A stretch of 64,000 nt of DNA from Nocardioides salarius (GTDB taxonomy: Bacteria; Actinomycetota; Actinomycetes; Propionibacteriales; Nocardioidaceae). Location: positions 3,782,001 to 3,846,000 of the forward strand of contig NZ_JAFBBZ010000001.1 of the NCBI RefSeq assembly GCF_016907435.1, given 5' to 3'. Below are positions 50,206 to 58,726 of this stretch, one piece after another. Under the pieces are notes generated by a model. It had not been told where the DNA came from and did not search any database. It saw nothing but the letters and a program-made list of their open reading frames with translations. A program made the translations under genes and the position numbers. Positions within the stretch are counted from its first letter, which is position 1, and every line of letters starts with the position of its first letter.

Positions 50206-50607
50206 ATGGCGACCGCCGACATCCGCCCCTACCGTGACCAGGACGACCGTGACGCCCGGGCGATCGCCCGGCTCTCGACCACCGTGCAGTGGCCGTCGCT
50301 GACCGACGCCGAGGTCGTGCACCGGGTCTGCACGGCGCCGGGCGCGGCGGCGTACGTCGCCGACGTCGACGGCGAGCTGGTCGGCTGGGCGCAGGCGCTG
50401 GGCGACGGGGTGCTGCAGTCGCACCTGGGTTTCGTGGCCGTGCACCCCGACCACCGCGGCAGGGGGATCGCGCGGCTGCTGGTGGTCGCGACGTTCCAGG
50501 CGACCGGGACGTTGCGGATGGACCTGATCACCGACACCGCGACCGGCCTCTACGAGTCCTTCAGCCACACCCGGATGCAGGGCTACCGGATCTACCCCGG
50601 GGCCTGA
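50206..50607 (+). CDS. Small GNAT family N-acetyltransferase
   Basis: A 133-residue acetyltransferase-fold protein. The acetyl-CoA loop is FVAVHPDHRGRGIARLLV (about 84-101). The end GLYESFSHTRMQGYRIYPGA forms the last strand. Substrate unknown. Monocistronic between two other genes. Confidence 0.85.
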   Translation: MATADIRPYRDQDDRDARAIARLSTTVQWPSLTDAEVVHRVCTAPGAAAYVADVDGELVGWAQALGDGVLQSHLGFVAVHPDHRGRGIARLLVVATFQATGTLRMDLITDTATGLYESFSHTRMQGYRIYPGA

Positions 50608-50621
50608 GTCCAGCCGGGCCG

Positions 50622-50663
50622 GAACTGGCGCCGGCTCGCGGGGAACTCGCGCCGGCTCGCGGC
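50622..50663. repeat. Two tandem 21-bp units between convergent genes
   Basis: GAACTGGCGCCGGCTCGCGG-type unit at 50622-50642 repeats at 50643-50663 with two changes. It touches the stop codon of the AI-2E-family gene. Confidence 0.85.
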
Positions 50664-51829
50664 TATGCGGTGTCCTGACGCCGGACGAAGACCTCGCGGA
50701 CCAGCATCAGGATCGCCGCGGCCGTGGGGATGGCCAGCAGCGCACCGACGACGCCGAGCAGGGCCGCGCCCACCAGCGCCGCGATCACGATGACCGCGCC
50801 GGGCAGGTCGACCGAGCGCGACATCACCCGCGGGTAGATCACGTAGTTCTCGACCTGCTGGTAGACCACGTAGAAGATCAGGCAGGCCAGCCCGATCGTC
50901 GGGTCGGTGGCGAAGCCGATGGCGGTCACGATCACCGCGCCGATGGTCGCGCCGATCATCGGGATCACGTCGAGCAGCGCCACCACGAAGGCCAGCGCGA
51001 CGGCGTACTCACCCAGGCCCACGACGAACAGGAAGACCAGCGAGGACAGCCCCGCGGCCAGGGCCACCACGAAGGCACCCGAGACGTAGCCGCCGACCCC
51101 GGCCAGCACCCGGTCGCCCAGCTTGGCGACGCGCTCGCGGCGCGAGGCGGGGGCGAGCTGGTAGAGCGCGGCCTTGGTCGAGTTCATCGAGGCCAGGAAG
51201 TAGAGGGTCAGCACCACGATGATGAACGCGTTGAACAGCGCCCCGAGCACCGCGAGCCCGATGCCCAGCGCCCCTCCGAAGAGGGTGCCGACGAAGTCGC
51301 CGCCGCTGAGGTAGTCGCGGGCCTTGTCGAGGACCTGGTACTCCTCGTTGAGCTGCTGCACCCGTTGGTTCTGCTGCAGCTGGTCGAACCAGCCGGGTGC
51401 GTTCTCGGTGATCGCGGCCACCTGGTCGGTGATCACCGGCACGATGGCCACGGTGAACAGCCCCACGGCCACCAGGAACACCACGATGACGGTGAGCACC
51501 GCCAGCGAGCGGCGCATGCCGCGACGCACCAGCGCCTCGACCGCCGGGTGCAGCCCCGCGGCGAGGAAGAGCGAGACCACGACGAGCAGCAGGGTGCTGC
51601 TGATCGAGAGCAGCGTCGAGCCCAGCCACCACGCGGTCAACGCGCCGAGGCCGCCGAAGAAGCCCAGGTAGAACGGGGCGCGCCGGTCGAGCGGCGGCCC
51701 GGGAGTGCCCAGGTCCTCGCGGTCGCCGGGCTTGGGCCCCGAGTCCGCGGCGGCCCCGTCGGGCGCGGGGGTCTCCTCGGCGGGGGCCTCCGGCCCGTCG
51801 GCGACCTCGTCCGCGTGCGTCCCGCTCAC
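50663..51829 (-). CDS. AI-2E family transporter
   Basis: A 388-residue permease of the AI-2E/PerM family. An acidic Pro-rich N-terminus (about 1-50) is followed by about eight membrane helices (about 55-375), with PVITDQVAAITENAPGWFDQLQ in the extracytoplasmic part and LLDVIPMIGATIGAVIV near the end, both family hallmarks. Members export small molecules or act as cation antiporters; AI-2 itself is not implied. Its start overlaps the upstream coiled-coil gene stop by four bases. Confidence 0.88.
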   Translation of the reverse strand: MSGTHADEVADGPEAPAEETPAPDGAAADSGPKPGDREDLGTPGPPLDRRAPFYLGFFGGLGALTAWWLGSTLLSISSTLLLVVVSLFLAAGLHPAVEALVRRGMRRSLAVLTVIVVFLVAVGLFTVAIVPVITDQVAAITENAPGWFDQLQQNQRVQQLNEEYQVLDKARDYLSGGDFVGTLFGGALGIGLAVLGALFNAFIIVVLTLYFLASMNSTKAALYQLAPASRRERVAKLGDRVLAGVGGYVSGAFVVALAAGLSSLVFLFVVGLGEYAVALAFVVALLDVIPMIGATIGAVIVTAIGFATDPTIGLACLIFYVVYQQVENYVIYPRVMSRSVDLPGAVIVIAALVGAALLGVVGALLAIPTAAAILMLVREVFVRRQDTA

Positions 51830-53064
51830 GAGGCGGGGCCGTCTGCCTTGGTCTCCTCGTCGTCGCCGAAGGCGTTGACCAGGTCGGCCAGCGAGGCCAG
51901 CTGGGCGGTGATGCCGTCGCGGCGCTTGCGCAGCCGCTCGACCTCGGCCCGGACCTTGGCCAGCTCGCGCTCGGCCTCGGCCGTGCTCGTCGAGCTGATC
52001 GACTCCGACTGGGTGCGTGCCGAGACCACGATCTGCTCGGCCTCGCGGCGCGCCCGGCCCAGCAGCGCCTCGGCCTCCTTGGTGACCTGCTCGCGGTGCT
52101 GGGTGGCCCGGGCGGTGGCCTGGGCGGCCCGCTCCTCGGCCGAGCTGGCGCGCTGCTCGGCCTCGGCGACCAGCCGTTGGGTCTCGGCCATGGCGGTGTG
52201 GTGGTGGTCGCTGGCCTCGCGGGCCAGGCGCTCCTTCTCCACCGCCAGGGTGCGCCGGGCCTCCTGGACCTCGCGGTCGGCGGCCGCGCGGGCCTGCTCG
52301 ACGGCGCGCTGGGCGGAGGTGCGCATCTCGGTCGACTCCTGCTCGGCGGCCAGGCGCAGCTGGTCGGACTCGCGGCGTGCGGCCGCGAGCACGTCGGCGG
52401 CCTCGCTGCGGGCCAGGCTCAGCTCCTGCTCGGCGTCGGCGAGGACCCGGGTGCGGTGCTCCTCGAGCTCCTTGAGCTGCACCATCCGCATGTCCTCGGC
52501 CTCGCGGGAGGCGTCGGCCCGGATCGCCTGGGCGTCGCGGGTGGCCTGCCCCCGGATCTCCTCGGCGTCGCGCTCGGCGGTCTCGCGGATCTCGGCGGCC
52601 TCCTCCTCGGCCAGGCGCAGCATCGAGCTGGCGCGCCCGCCCAGCCCGGCGTACGACGGCCGCTCGCTCTCGGCGAGCTCCTCGCGCGCCGTGGCGACCT
52701 CGCGCTGCAGCTCGGCCACCCGGCGCTCCGACTCGGCGAGCGCGCTGGAGAGCCCGCTCTTCTCGCCGACCAGCTGGCGCACCTTGGTGTCGACCGCGGC
52801 GGCGTCGTAGCCGCCGCGCCGCACGGTGGGGAAGGTCGGCGTCTCGGGACGGCCCGCCCCGGCCGCCGCGCCACCGGTGGTGCCGCCCGAGGGCTTGGCC
52901 GCCGAGGCGCCTCGCTGGGCGCCGGCGCCGGGCCGCGAGCCCGACGTCGCGCCCGCCGGCGCCGCCGGACCGCTGCCGACGGTGGGGATCACCTGGGTCT
53001 TGTCGCCGTCGCCCGAGGGGCGCTCCGGCTCGTCGTCGAAGATGGACAGGCCCTGGTCGCTCAT
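51826..53064 (-). CDS. FilP/Scy-like coiled-coil (DivIVA-related) protein
   Basis: A 412-residue protein. The first 80 residues are disordered (Gly, Ala, Pro, Ser). Residues about 82-130 (FPTVRRGGYDAAAVDTKVRQLVGEKSGL) resemble the membrane-targeting start of DivIVA proteins. The rest (about 95-400) is one long Glu/Ala/Arg coiled coil. In Streptomyces the coiled-coil genes filP and scy lie beside the same epimerase-thiolase-meaB group, so position and architecture agree. A role in polar growth or a cytoskeletal scaffold is inferred. Confidence 0.78.
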   Translation of the reverse strand: MSDQGLSIFDDEPERPSGDGDKTQVIPTVGSGPAAPAGATSGSRPGAGAQRGASAAKPSGGTTGGAAAGAGRPETPTFPTVRRGGYDAAAVDTKVRQLVGEKSGLSSALAESERRVAELQREVATAREELAESERPSYAGLGGRASSMLRLAEEEAAEIRETAERDAEEIRGQATRDAQAIRADASREAEDMRMVQLKELEEHRTRVLADAEQELSLARSEAADVLAAARRESDQLRLAAEQESTEMRTSAQRAVEQARAAADREVQEARRTLAVEKERLAREASDHHHTAMAETQRLVAEAEQRASSAEERAAQATARATQHREQVTKEAEALLGRARREAEQIVVSARTQSESISSTSTAEAERELAKVRAEVERLRKRRDGITAQLASLADLVNAFGDDEETKADGPAS

Positions 53065-53246
53065 CGAGAAAAACCCTTCTTGCCGCGCTGGGGGGAGGAA
53101 CTGGTGTCGCGCGCCCGAGTCGGCGTGCTCCCGGTGCTCATCTTGGCCGATGCGCGGCCCGGATCACACCTCGCCACCCCCGCTGGCGCCTGAGATCTCG
53201 CTGTGAGTGCGACGGAGCGGGCGCGGCGCCGCGCCCGGACACGCAG

Positions 53247-53277
53247 CGACCCGCCTGCAGGGCCTGCAGGCGGGTCG
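53247..53277 (-). terminator. Perfect 14-bp hairpin after ccr
   Basis: Arms 53247-53260 and 53264-53277 with a three-base loop, starting 48 bases past the ccr stop and ending transcription before the coiled-coil gene. No U-tract. Confidence 0.75.
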
Positions 53278-53324
53278 CCGGACGGTCCCGGACGGGCCCG
53301 GGAGAGGGGTGGGAAACGGGTGGG

Positions 53325-54662
53325 TCAGACCCCGCGGAACCGGTTGATCGCGTCGAGGTGCTTCTCGCGCATCTCGTGGTCGCGCACGCCCAGGCCCTCC
53401 TCGGGGGCCAGGCACAGCACACCGACCTTGCCCTGGTGCAGGTTGTGGTGCACGTCGAGCGAGGCCTGGCCGACCTCGTCCATCGTGTAGGTGCGCGACA
53501 GGGTCGGGTGGATCATGCCCTTGGCCACCAGGCGGTTCGCCTCCCACGACTCGCGGTAGTTGGCGAAGTGGCTGGAGACGATCCGCTTGAGGTTCATCCA
53601 CAGGTAGCGGTTGTCGTACTCGTGCATGTAGCCCGAGGTCGAGGCGCAGGTGGTGATGGTGCCGCCCTTGCGGGTCACGTAGACCGAGGCGCCGAAGGTC
53701 TCGCGGCCCGGGTGCTCGAAGACGATGTCGATGTCCTCCCCGCCGGTGAGCTCACGGATCTTGGCGCCGAAGCGCTTCCACTCCTGGGGGTCCTGGGTGT
53801 GCTCGTCCTTCCAGAACCGGTAGCCCTCCTCGGAGCGGTTGATGATCAGCTCGGCGCCCATCGAGCGCGCGATCGCGGCCTTCTCCTCGTTGGAGACCAC
53901 GCAGATCGGCACGGCGCCGCCGTTGAGGGCGTACTGGGTGGCGAACCCGCCGAGGCCGCCCGAGGCGCCCCAGATCAGCACGTTGTCGCCCTGCTTCATC
54001 TGCCCGGCGTTGCGGGAGACCAGCTGGCGGTAGGCGGTGGAGTTCACCAGGCCCGGCGAGGCGGCCTCCTCCCACGTGAGGTGGGCCGGCTTGGGCATCA
54101 GCTGGTTGGACTTGACCAGGGCGATGTGGGCCAGGCCGCCGAAGTTGGTCTCGAAGCCCCAGATCCGCTGCTGCGGGTCCATCATCGAGTCGTCGTGGCC
54201 CTCGGCGTCCTCGAGCTCGACGGACAGGCAGTGGGCCACGACCTCGGTGCCGGGCTTCCACTTGGTCACGCCGGGGCCGGTCTGCAGCACCACGCCGGCG
54301 AGGTCGGAGCCGACCACGTGGTAGGGCAGGTCGTGGCGCTTGGTCAGCTCGGAGAGCCGGCCGTAGCGCTTGAGGAAGCCGAAGGTGGAGACGGGCTCGA
54401 AGATCGAGGTCCACACGGTGTTGTAGTTGATCGCCGAGGCCATCACCGCGACGTACGCCTCGCCCGGGCCCAGCTCGGGCAGCGCGACGTCCTCGACGTG
54501 CAGCGACTTGCGCGGGTCCTTGTCACGGGTGGCGACGCCCTCGAACATGTCGACCTCGTCCTCGTGCACCGTCACGGCGCGGTAGGACTCGGGCAGGTCG
54601 AGGTTCGCGAAGTCGTCCGGGGCGGTGTCGCCCGCCATGATCGCGTCGAGGATGTGCTGCAC
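53325..54662 (-). CDS. ccr: Crotonyl-CoA carboxylase/reductase
   Basis: A 445-residue NADPH-dependent MDR-fold enzyme that reductively carboxylates crotonyl-CoA to (2S)-ethylmalonyl-CoA, the signature step of the ethylmalonyl-CoA pathway. The four CO2-pocket residues described for the Kitasatospora enzyme fall at identical positions here: Asn81, Phe170, Glu171 and His365. The NADPH loop is GASGGLGGFA (232-241). I chose the GTG at 54662, preceded by CAGGAG, because it gives the family N-terminus VQHILDAIMAGD; a longer frame to 54752 would lack this. A promoter with an operator-like site lies 40-75 bases upstream. Confidence 0.96.
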   Translation of the reverse strand: MQHILDAIMAGDTAPDDFANLDLPESYRAVTVHEDEVDMFEGVATRDKDPRKSLHVEDVALPELGPGEAYVAVMASAINYNTVWTSIFEPVSTFGFLKRYGRLSELTKRHDLPYHVVGSDLAGVVLQTGPGVTKWKPGTEVVAHCLSVELEDAEGHDDSMMDPQQRIWGFETNFGGLAHIALVKSNQLMPKPAHLTWEEAASPGLVNSTAYRQLVSRNAGQMKQGDNVLIWGASGGLGGFATQYALNGGAVPICVVSNEEKAAIARSMGAELIINRSEEGYRFWKDEHTQDPQEWKRFGAKIRELTGGEDIDIVFEHPGRETFGASVYVTRKGGTITTCASTSGYMHEYDNRYLWMNLKRIVSSHFANYRESWEANRLVAKGMIHPTLSRTYTMDEVGQASLDVHHNLHQGKVGVLCLAPEEGLGVRDHEMREKHLDAINRFRGV

Positions 54663-54708
54663 GTGGGCTCCTGTGGGTTGGGCGGGCTCTACGAGGTGTT
54701 GGTCGCGA

Positions 54709-54737
54709 AGATTACTGCTGGGTAACCACGGGGTCGA
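54709..54737 (-). promoter_or_regulatory. ccr promoter with operator-like TTAC-N6-GTAA
   Basis: On the minus strand: TCGACC (54732-54737), 17-base spacer, TAATCT (54709-54714). The inverted element TTAC-TGCTGG-GTAA (54712-54725) sits in the spacer and touches the -10, a typical repressor position. Confidence 0.55.
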
Positions 54738-54755
54738 CCCCGTGTGACCCACGGC

Positions 54756-55223
54756 TCAGTGCTGGGCGGCGGGCTCCACGATCTCGACGAGCACGCCGCC
54801 GGCGTCCTTGGGGTGCACGAAGTTGATCCGGCTGTCGGAGGTGCCGCGGCGCGGCTCGTCGTAGAGCATCCGCACGCCGCGCTCGCGCAGCACCGCGCTG
54901 ACGGCCTCGACGTCGGTGACGCGGTAGGCCACCTGCTGGCAGCCGGGGCCGTTGCGGTCGATGAACTTCGCGATCGTCGACTCCGGCGACAGCGGGGCGA
55001 GCAGCTGCACGTGGGAGGTCGAGTCGCCCACGGCCATCATCGCCTCGCGCACGCCCTGCTCCTCGTTGACCTCCTCGTGGGCCAGGCGCATCCCGAAGGT
55101 GTCGCGGTAGAACGCGATCGCCTCGTCGAGGTCGGGCACCGCCATCCCGACGTGGTCGATGGCGGTGAAGAGGTGGCCGGGCACGCCCAGCGGACCGGGT
55201 GCCGGAGCAGGGGAGGAGGTCAT
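54756..55223 (-). CDS. Ethylmalonyl-CoA/methylmalonyl-CoA epimerase
   Basis: A 155-residue VOC-fold (glyoxalase-like) epimerase acting on the 2-carbon of ethylmalonyl-CoA or methylmalonyl-CoA. Metal ligands are suggested by IDHVGMAV (His near residue 23), VQLLAP and the C-terminal VLVEIVEP Glu. ATG at 55223 chosen; an ATG nine bases upstream (55232) is equally possible as neither has a good ribosome site. Located upstream of ccr on the same strand, and divergent from the thiolase gene. Confidence 0.92.
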   Translation of the reverse strand: MTSSPAPAPGPLGVPGHLFTAIDHVGMAVPDLDEAIAFYRDTFGMRLAHEEVNEEQGVREAMMAVGDSTSHVQLLAPLSPESTIAKFIDRNGPGCQQVAYRVTDVEAVSAVLRERGVRMLYDEPRRGTSDSRINFVHPKDAGGVLVEIVEPAAQH

Positions 55224-55324
55224 GGCGAGCATGGTCGTACGCCGGGGCGCTCCGCGACAACGGTCCCGGCGCAGTTGTGACGTGTGCCTCACGACCGGGG
55301 CCCGGCGCCCGGTACCCACCGAAG

Positions 55325-55341
55325 TGACTCGTCGGTATCGT
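55325..55341 (+). promoter_or_regulatory. Candidate thiolase promoter with degenerate operator-like TGAC-N6-GTAT
   Basis: TATCGT (55336-55341) may be the -10. The element TGAC-TCGTCG-GTAT (55325-55338) overlaps it and departs from TTAC-N6-GTRR at two positions. It lies in the divergent space shared with the epimerase gene. Confidence 0.35.
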
Positions 55342-55403
55342 CGAGGTGAGGCGTGGTCCGCACCACTGCCGACCCGCCCGCAGTCGTCGTCCTTGGAGGA
55401 AAC

Positions 55404-56594
55404 ATGTCCGGAACCGTCATCGTCGCGGGGGCCCGCACCCCGATCGGCCGCCTGCTCGGCGGGCTGAAGAGCCAGACCGCCGCCGACCTCGGTGGCGTGG
55501 CCATCAAGGGGGCCCTCGAGAAGGCCGGTGTCACCGGCGAGCAGGTCGACTACCTCATCATGGGCCAGGTGATCCTGGCCGGTGCCGGCCAGAACCCCGC
55601 CCGCACCGCCGGGCTGCTGGCCGGCCTGCCCGCCAGCGTCCCCTCGATCACCGTCAACAAGGTCTGCCTCTCGGGCCTGAACGCGATCGCGACGGCCGAC
55701 CAGATGATCCGCGCGGGCGAGGCCGACATCATCGTGGCCGGCGGCATGGAGTCGATGACCAACGCACCGCACGTGCTGCCGAAGTCGCGCGAGGGGTTCA
55801 AGTACGGCGACGTCTCCCTCGTCGACTCGATGGCCTACGACGCCCTCTTCGACCAGGCCACCCAGCAGGCCATGGGCGGGCTGACCGAGCAGTGCAACGC
55901 CCAGGGCACCAACCTGAGCCGCGAGGAGCAGGACGAGTTCTCGGCCCGCTCCCACCAGCGCGCCGCCGAGGCCTGGAAGAACGGCGTCTTCGACGACGAG
56001 GTCGTGCCGGTCGAGATCCCGCAGCGCAAGGGCGACCCGGTCGTGGTCTCCCAGGACGAGGGCGTGCGCGGCGAGACGACCGCGGAGTCGCTCGGCAAGC
56101 TGCGCGCCGCCTTCGCCAAGGACGGCACCATCACCGCCGGCTCCGCCTCGCAGATCTCCGACGGCGCCTGCGCCGTGGTCGTGATGAGCAAGGCCAAGGC
56201 CGAGGAGCTCGGCCTGACCTGGCTCGCCGAGATCGGCGCCCACGGCATGGTCGCCGGGCCCGACTCCACCCTGCAGATGCAGCCCGCCAACGCCACCGCC
56301 AAGGCCTGCGAGAAGGAGGGCATCGCGCCCGCCGACCTCGACCTGGTCGAGTTCAACGAGGCGTTCGCGGCCGTGGGCATCGAGTCGGCGCGCAGCCTGG
56401 GCCTCGACGAGGCCAAGGTCAACGTCAACGGCGGCGCCATCGCGCTGGGCCACCCGGTCGGCATGTCCGGTGCCCGCGTGGTGCTGCACCTGGCCCTCGA
56501 GCTGCAGCGCCGCGGCGGCGGCGTCGGCGCGGCCGCCCTGTGCGGCGGCGGCGGCCAGGGCGACGCCCTCATCGTGCGTGTCCCGACGAGCTGA
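55404..56594 (+). CDS. Acetyl-CoA C-acetyltransferase (thiolase)
   Basis: A 396-residue biosynthetic-type thiolase condensing two acetyl-CoA to acetoacetyl-CoA. The nucleophile Cys is in [11 protein letters not shown] (about residue 89), His in [17 protein letters not shown] (about 350) and the second Cys in [11 protein letters not shown] (about 381). The ATG has GGAGGA three bases upstream; a longer GTG-started frame from 55353 was rejected. meaB begins inside its last 17 bases, so they are cotranscribed. Confidence 0.95.
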   Translation: MSGTVIVAGARTPIGRLLGGLKSQTAADLGGVAIKGALEKAGVTGEQVDYLIMGQVILAGAGQNPARTAGLLAGLPASVPSITVNKVCLSGLNAIATADQMIRAGEADIIVAGGMESMTNAPHVLPKSREGFKYGDVSLVDSMAYDALFDQATQQAMGGLTEQCNAQGTNLSREEQDEFSARSHQRAAEAWKNGVFDDEVVPVEIPQRKGDPVVVSQDEGVRGETTAESLGKLRAAFAKDGTITAGSASQISDGACAVVVMSKAKAEELGLTWLAEIGAHGMVAGPDSTLQMQPANATAKACEKEGIAPADLDLVEFNEAFAAVGIESARSLGLDEAKVNVNGGAIALGHPVGMSGARVVLHLALELQRRGGGVGAAALCGGGGQGDALIVRVPTS

Positions 56595-57543
56595 CCACCT
56601 GGTCCCGGACCTCGTCGAGCGCGCCCGCGCCGGCGAGGTCCGGGCCGTGGCACGCCTGATCTCGCTGGTCGAGGACGAGTCCCCGGCGCTGCGCGAGGTG
56701 ATGGCCGCGCTGGCCCCGCACACCGGCCACGCCCAGGTCGTGGGCATCACCGGCTCGCCCGGCGTGGGCAAGTCGACCTCCACCAACGCCCTGGTCGGCG
56801 CCCTGCGCGCGACCGGCAAGCGGGTCGGGGTGCTGGCCGTCGACCCGTCGTCGCCGTTCTCGGGCGGTGCGCTGCTCGGCGACCGCATCCGGATGCAGGA
56901 CCACGCCTCCGACGACGGCGTCTACATCCGCTCGATGGCCTCGCGCGGCCACCTCGGCGGGCTCGCCTGGAGCACCCCGCAGGCTGTCCGGGTGCTCGAC
57001 GCCTCCGGCTTCGACGTGGTGCTGGTCGAGACCGTCGGCGTGGGCCAGAGCGAGGTCGAGGTGGCCGCGGCCGCCGACACCACCGTCGTGCTGCTCGCGC
57101 CGGGCATGGGCGACGGCATCCAGGCCGCCAAGGCCGGCATCCTCGAGATCGGCGACGTCTTCGTCGTCAACAAGGCCGACCGCGAGGGCGCCGACCGGGT
57201 GCGCCGCGACCTGCGCTCGATGCTCTCCCTGGGCGACCGGCCCGCCGATGCGTGGCGACCCGGCATCGTCAAGACCGTCGCGCAGACCGGCCAGGGCGTC
57301 GACGAGGTCGTCGCCGAGCTCGACCGGCACCGCGAGTGGTCGGAGCGCACCGGCGCCCTGGGGCGGCGGCGCACCCGACGGGCGCGCGTCGAGGTGGAGG
57401 CGATCGCCGTCACCACCCTGCGCCGGCGCTGGGCCGACGTGGGCGGTCGCGAGGAGCTCGACGAGCTCGCCGTGGCGGTCGCCGAGGGCCGCACCGACCC
57501 CTACACCGCCGCCGACGGGCTGCTCTCGGCGTTCACCGACTGA
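56578..57543 (+). CDS. meaB: Mutase-associated GTPase chaperone MeaB
   Basis: A 321-residue G3E-type P-loop GTPase that protects and reloads adenosylcobalamin-dependent mutases. Walker A is [12 protein letters not shown] (about 47-58), the base region [27 protein letters not shown] is family-typical, and NKAD (about 200) is the guanine-specificity motif. No ATG fits; the in-frame GTG at 56578, overlapping the thiolase stop by 17 bases, gives a normal N-terminus ([20 protein letters not shown]). Its client is probably the mutase at 36.9 kb, although a separate methylmalonyl-CoA mutase elsewhere cannot be excluded. Confidence 0.92.
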   Translation: MSRRADHLVPDLVERARAGEVRAVARLISLVEDESPALREVMAALAPHTGHAQVVGITGSPGVGKSTSTNALVGALRATGKRVGVLAVDPSSPFSGGALLGDRIRMQDHASDDGVYIRSMASRGHLGGLAWSTPQAVRVLDASGFDVVLVETVGVGQSEVEVAAAADTTVVLLAPGMGDGIQAAKAGILEIGDVFVVNKADREGADRVRRDLRSMLSLGDRPADAWRPGIVKTVAQTGQGVDEVVAELDRHREWSERTGALGRRRTRRARVEVEAIAVTTLRRRWADVGGREELDELAVAVAEGRTDPYTAADGLLSAFTD

Positions 57544-57603
57544 TCACCCGCACGCCGCCCCGCCGCTCCTGACCCGTCCACCGGCGCCCCCGAGCCTGGG
57601 GGC

Positions 57604-58722
57604 ATGCGAGTCGCCGTGGTCACCGAGTCGTTCCTGCCCCAGGTCAACGGGGTCACCAACACCGTGCGCCAGGTCGTCGACCACCTGCGCCGCACCGGGC
57701 ACGAGGCGATCATCGTCGCGCCCGGCCCCGGCCCCGGGTCGTACGACGGGGTGCCGGTGGTGCGGGTGCGCTCCGTCGGGCTGCCGACCTACCGCTCGTT
57801 CCCGATCGGGCTGCCCGACGCCGCGGTGCACCGGGCGCTGGTCGACTTCGACCCCGACGTGGTGCACCTGGCCTCCCCGATCGCGCTCGGGGCGGTCGGG
57901 CTGCGTGCCGCGCGGCGGCTGGGCGTGCCGACGGTGGCGGTCTACCAGACCGACGTGGCCGGGTTCGCGCGCCACTACCGCGTGCGCGCCGACCTGCTCG
58001 CGGGTGCGTGGGTGGGGCGCCTGCACCGGCGCGTCGACCGCACCCTGGTGCCCTCGACGACCTCCTACCGCCAGCTCGCCGCGCTGGGGGTCGGCGACCT
58101 GCACCTGTGGCGGCGCGGGGTCTCCCTCGACCTCTTCGGGCCCGCGCGGCGCAGCGCCGCGCTGCACGAGCGGTGGGCACCGGGTGGCGAGACCCTGGTG
58201 GGCTACGTGGGCCGGCTGGCCCCCGAGAAGCAGGTACGCCGCCTGGTCGAGGTCTCCCGGCTGCCCGGCGTGCGGGTGGTTGTCGTCGGCGACGGGCCGG
58301 AGCGGGAGTCGCTGGAGCGGCGGATGCCCGACGCCGTCTTCACCGGGATGCTCGGCGGAGCCGACCTGGCCCGGGCCTTCGCGACCCTCGACGTCTTCGT
58401 GCACCCCGGCGAGTCGGAGACCTTCTGCCAGACCGTGCAGGAGGCCCAGGCCAGCGGGGTGCCCGTGGTGGCGGTGGCCGCCGGGGGGCCGCTGGACCTC
58501 GTCGAGCACGGCCGCACCGGGCTGCTCTACGACCCGCGCGCCGAGGGCGCGCTCGCGCAGCAGGTCGCCCGGCTGGTGGCCGACCCGGTGCTGCGCCACG
58601 AGCTGGCCGACCGGGCCGCGCGCGAGGTGGCCCAGCGCGGCTGGGCGGCCGTCGTCGACCAGCTCGTCGAGCAGCACTACCGGGCGGTGCTGCGTCCGGG
58701 ACCGCACCGAGCGGCGGCCTGA
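57604..58722 (+). CDS. GT4-family mannosyltransferase, MgtA-like
   Basis: A 372-residue GT-B glycosyltransferase. N-terminal pattern VAVVTESFLPQVNGVTNTVRQV is characteristic of the MgtA/PimB group using GDP-mannose. The donor-binding ESETFCQTVQEAQASGVPVVA (E-x7-E type) is at about 277-297. In Corynebacterium and Mycobacterium relatives, MgtA mannosylates glucuronosyl-diacylglycerol, a glycolipid anchor. The neighbours (second GT4, MptB-like enzyme and UDP-glucose dehydrogenase) fit that role. The acceptor is inferred. Confidence 0.82.
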   Translation: MRVAVVTESFLPQVNGVTNTVRQVVDHLRRTGHEAIIVAPGPGPGSYDGVPVVRVRSVGLPTYRSFPIGLPDAAVHRALVDFDPDVVHLASPIALGAVGLRAARRLGVPTVAVYQTDVAGFARHYRVRADLLAGAWVGRLHRRVDRTLVPSTTSYRQLAALGVGDLHLWRRGVSLDLFGPARRSAALHERWAPGGETLVGYVGRLAPEKQVRRLVEVSRLPGVRVVVVGDGPERESLERRMPDAVFTGMLGGADLARAFATLDVFVHPGESETFCQTVQEAQASGVPVVAVAAGGPLDLVEHGRTGLLYDPRAEGALAQQVARLVADPVLRHELADRAAREVAQRGWAAVVDQLVEQHYRAVLRPGPHRAAA

Positions 58723-58726
58723 GCGG

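Noticed and set aside
56867..58726. Upstream part of the frame that contains the second GT4 gene
   Set aside because: The portion before 58727 lies in another frame of meaB and the MgtA-like gene and reads as Arg/Pro/Ser-rich nonsense. Only 58727-59887 is a gene.
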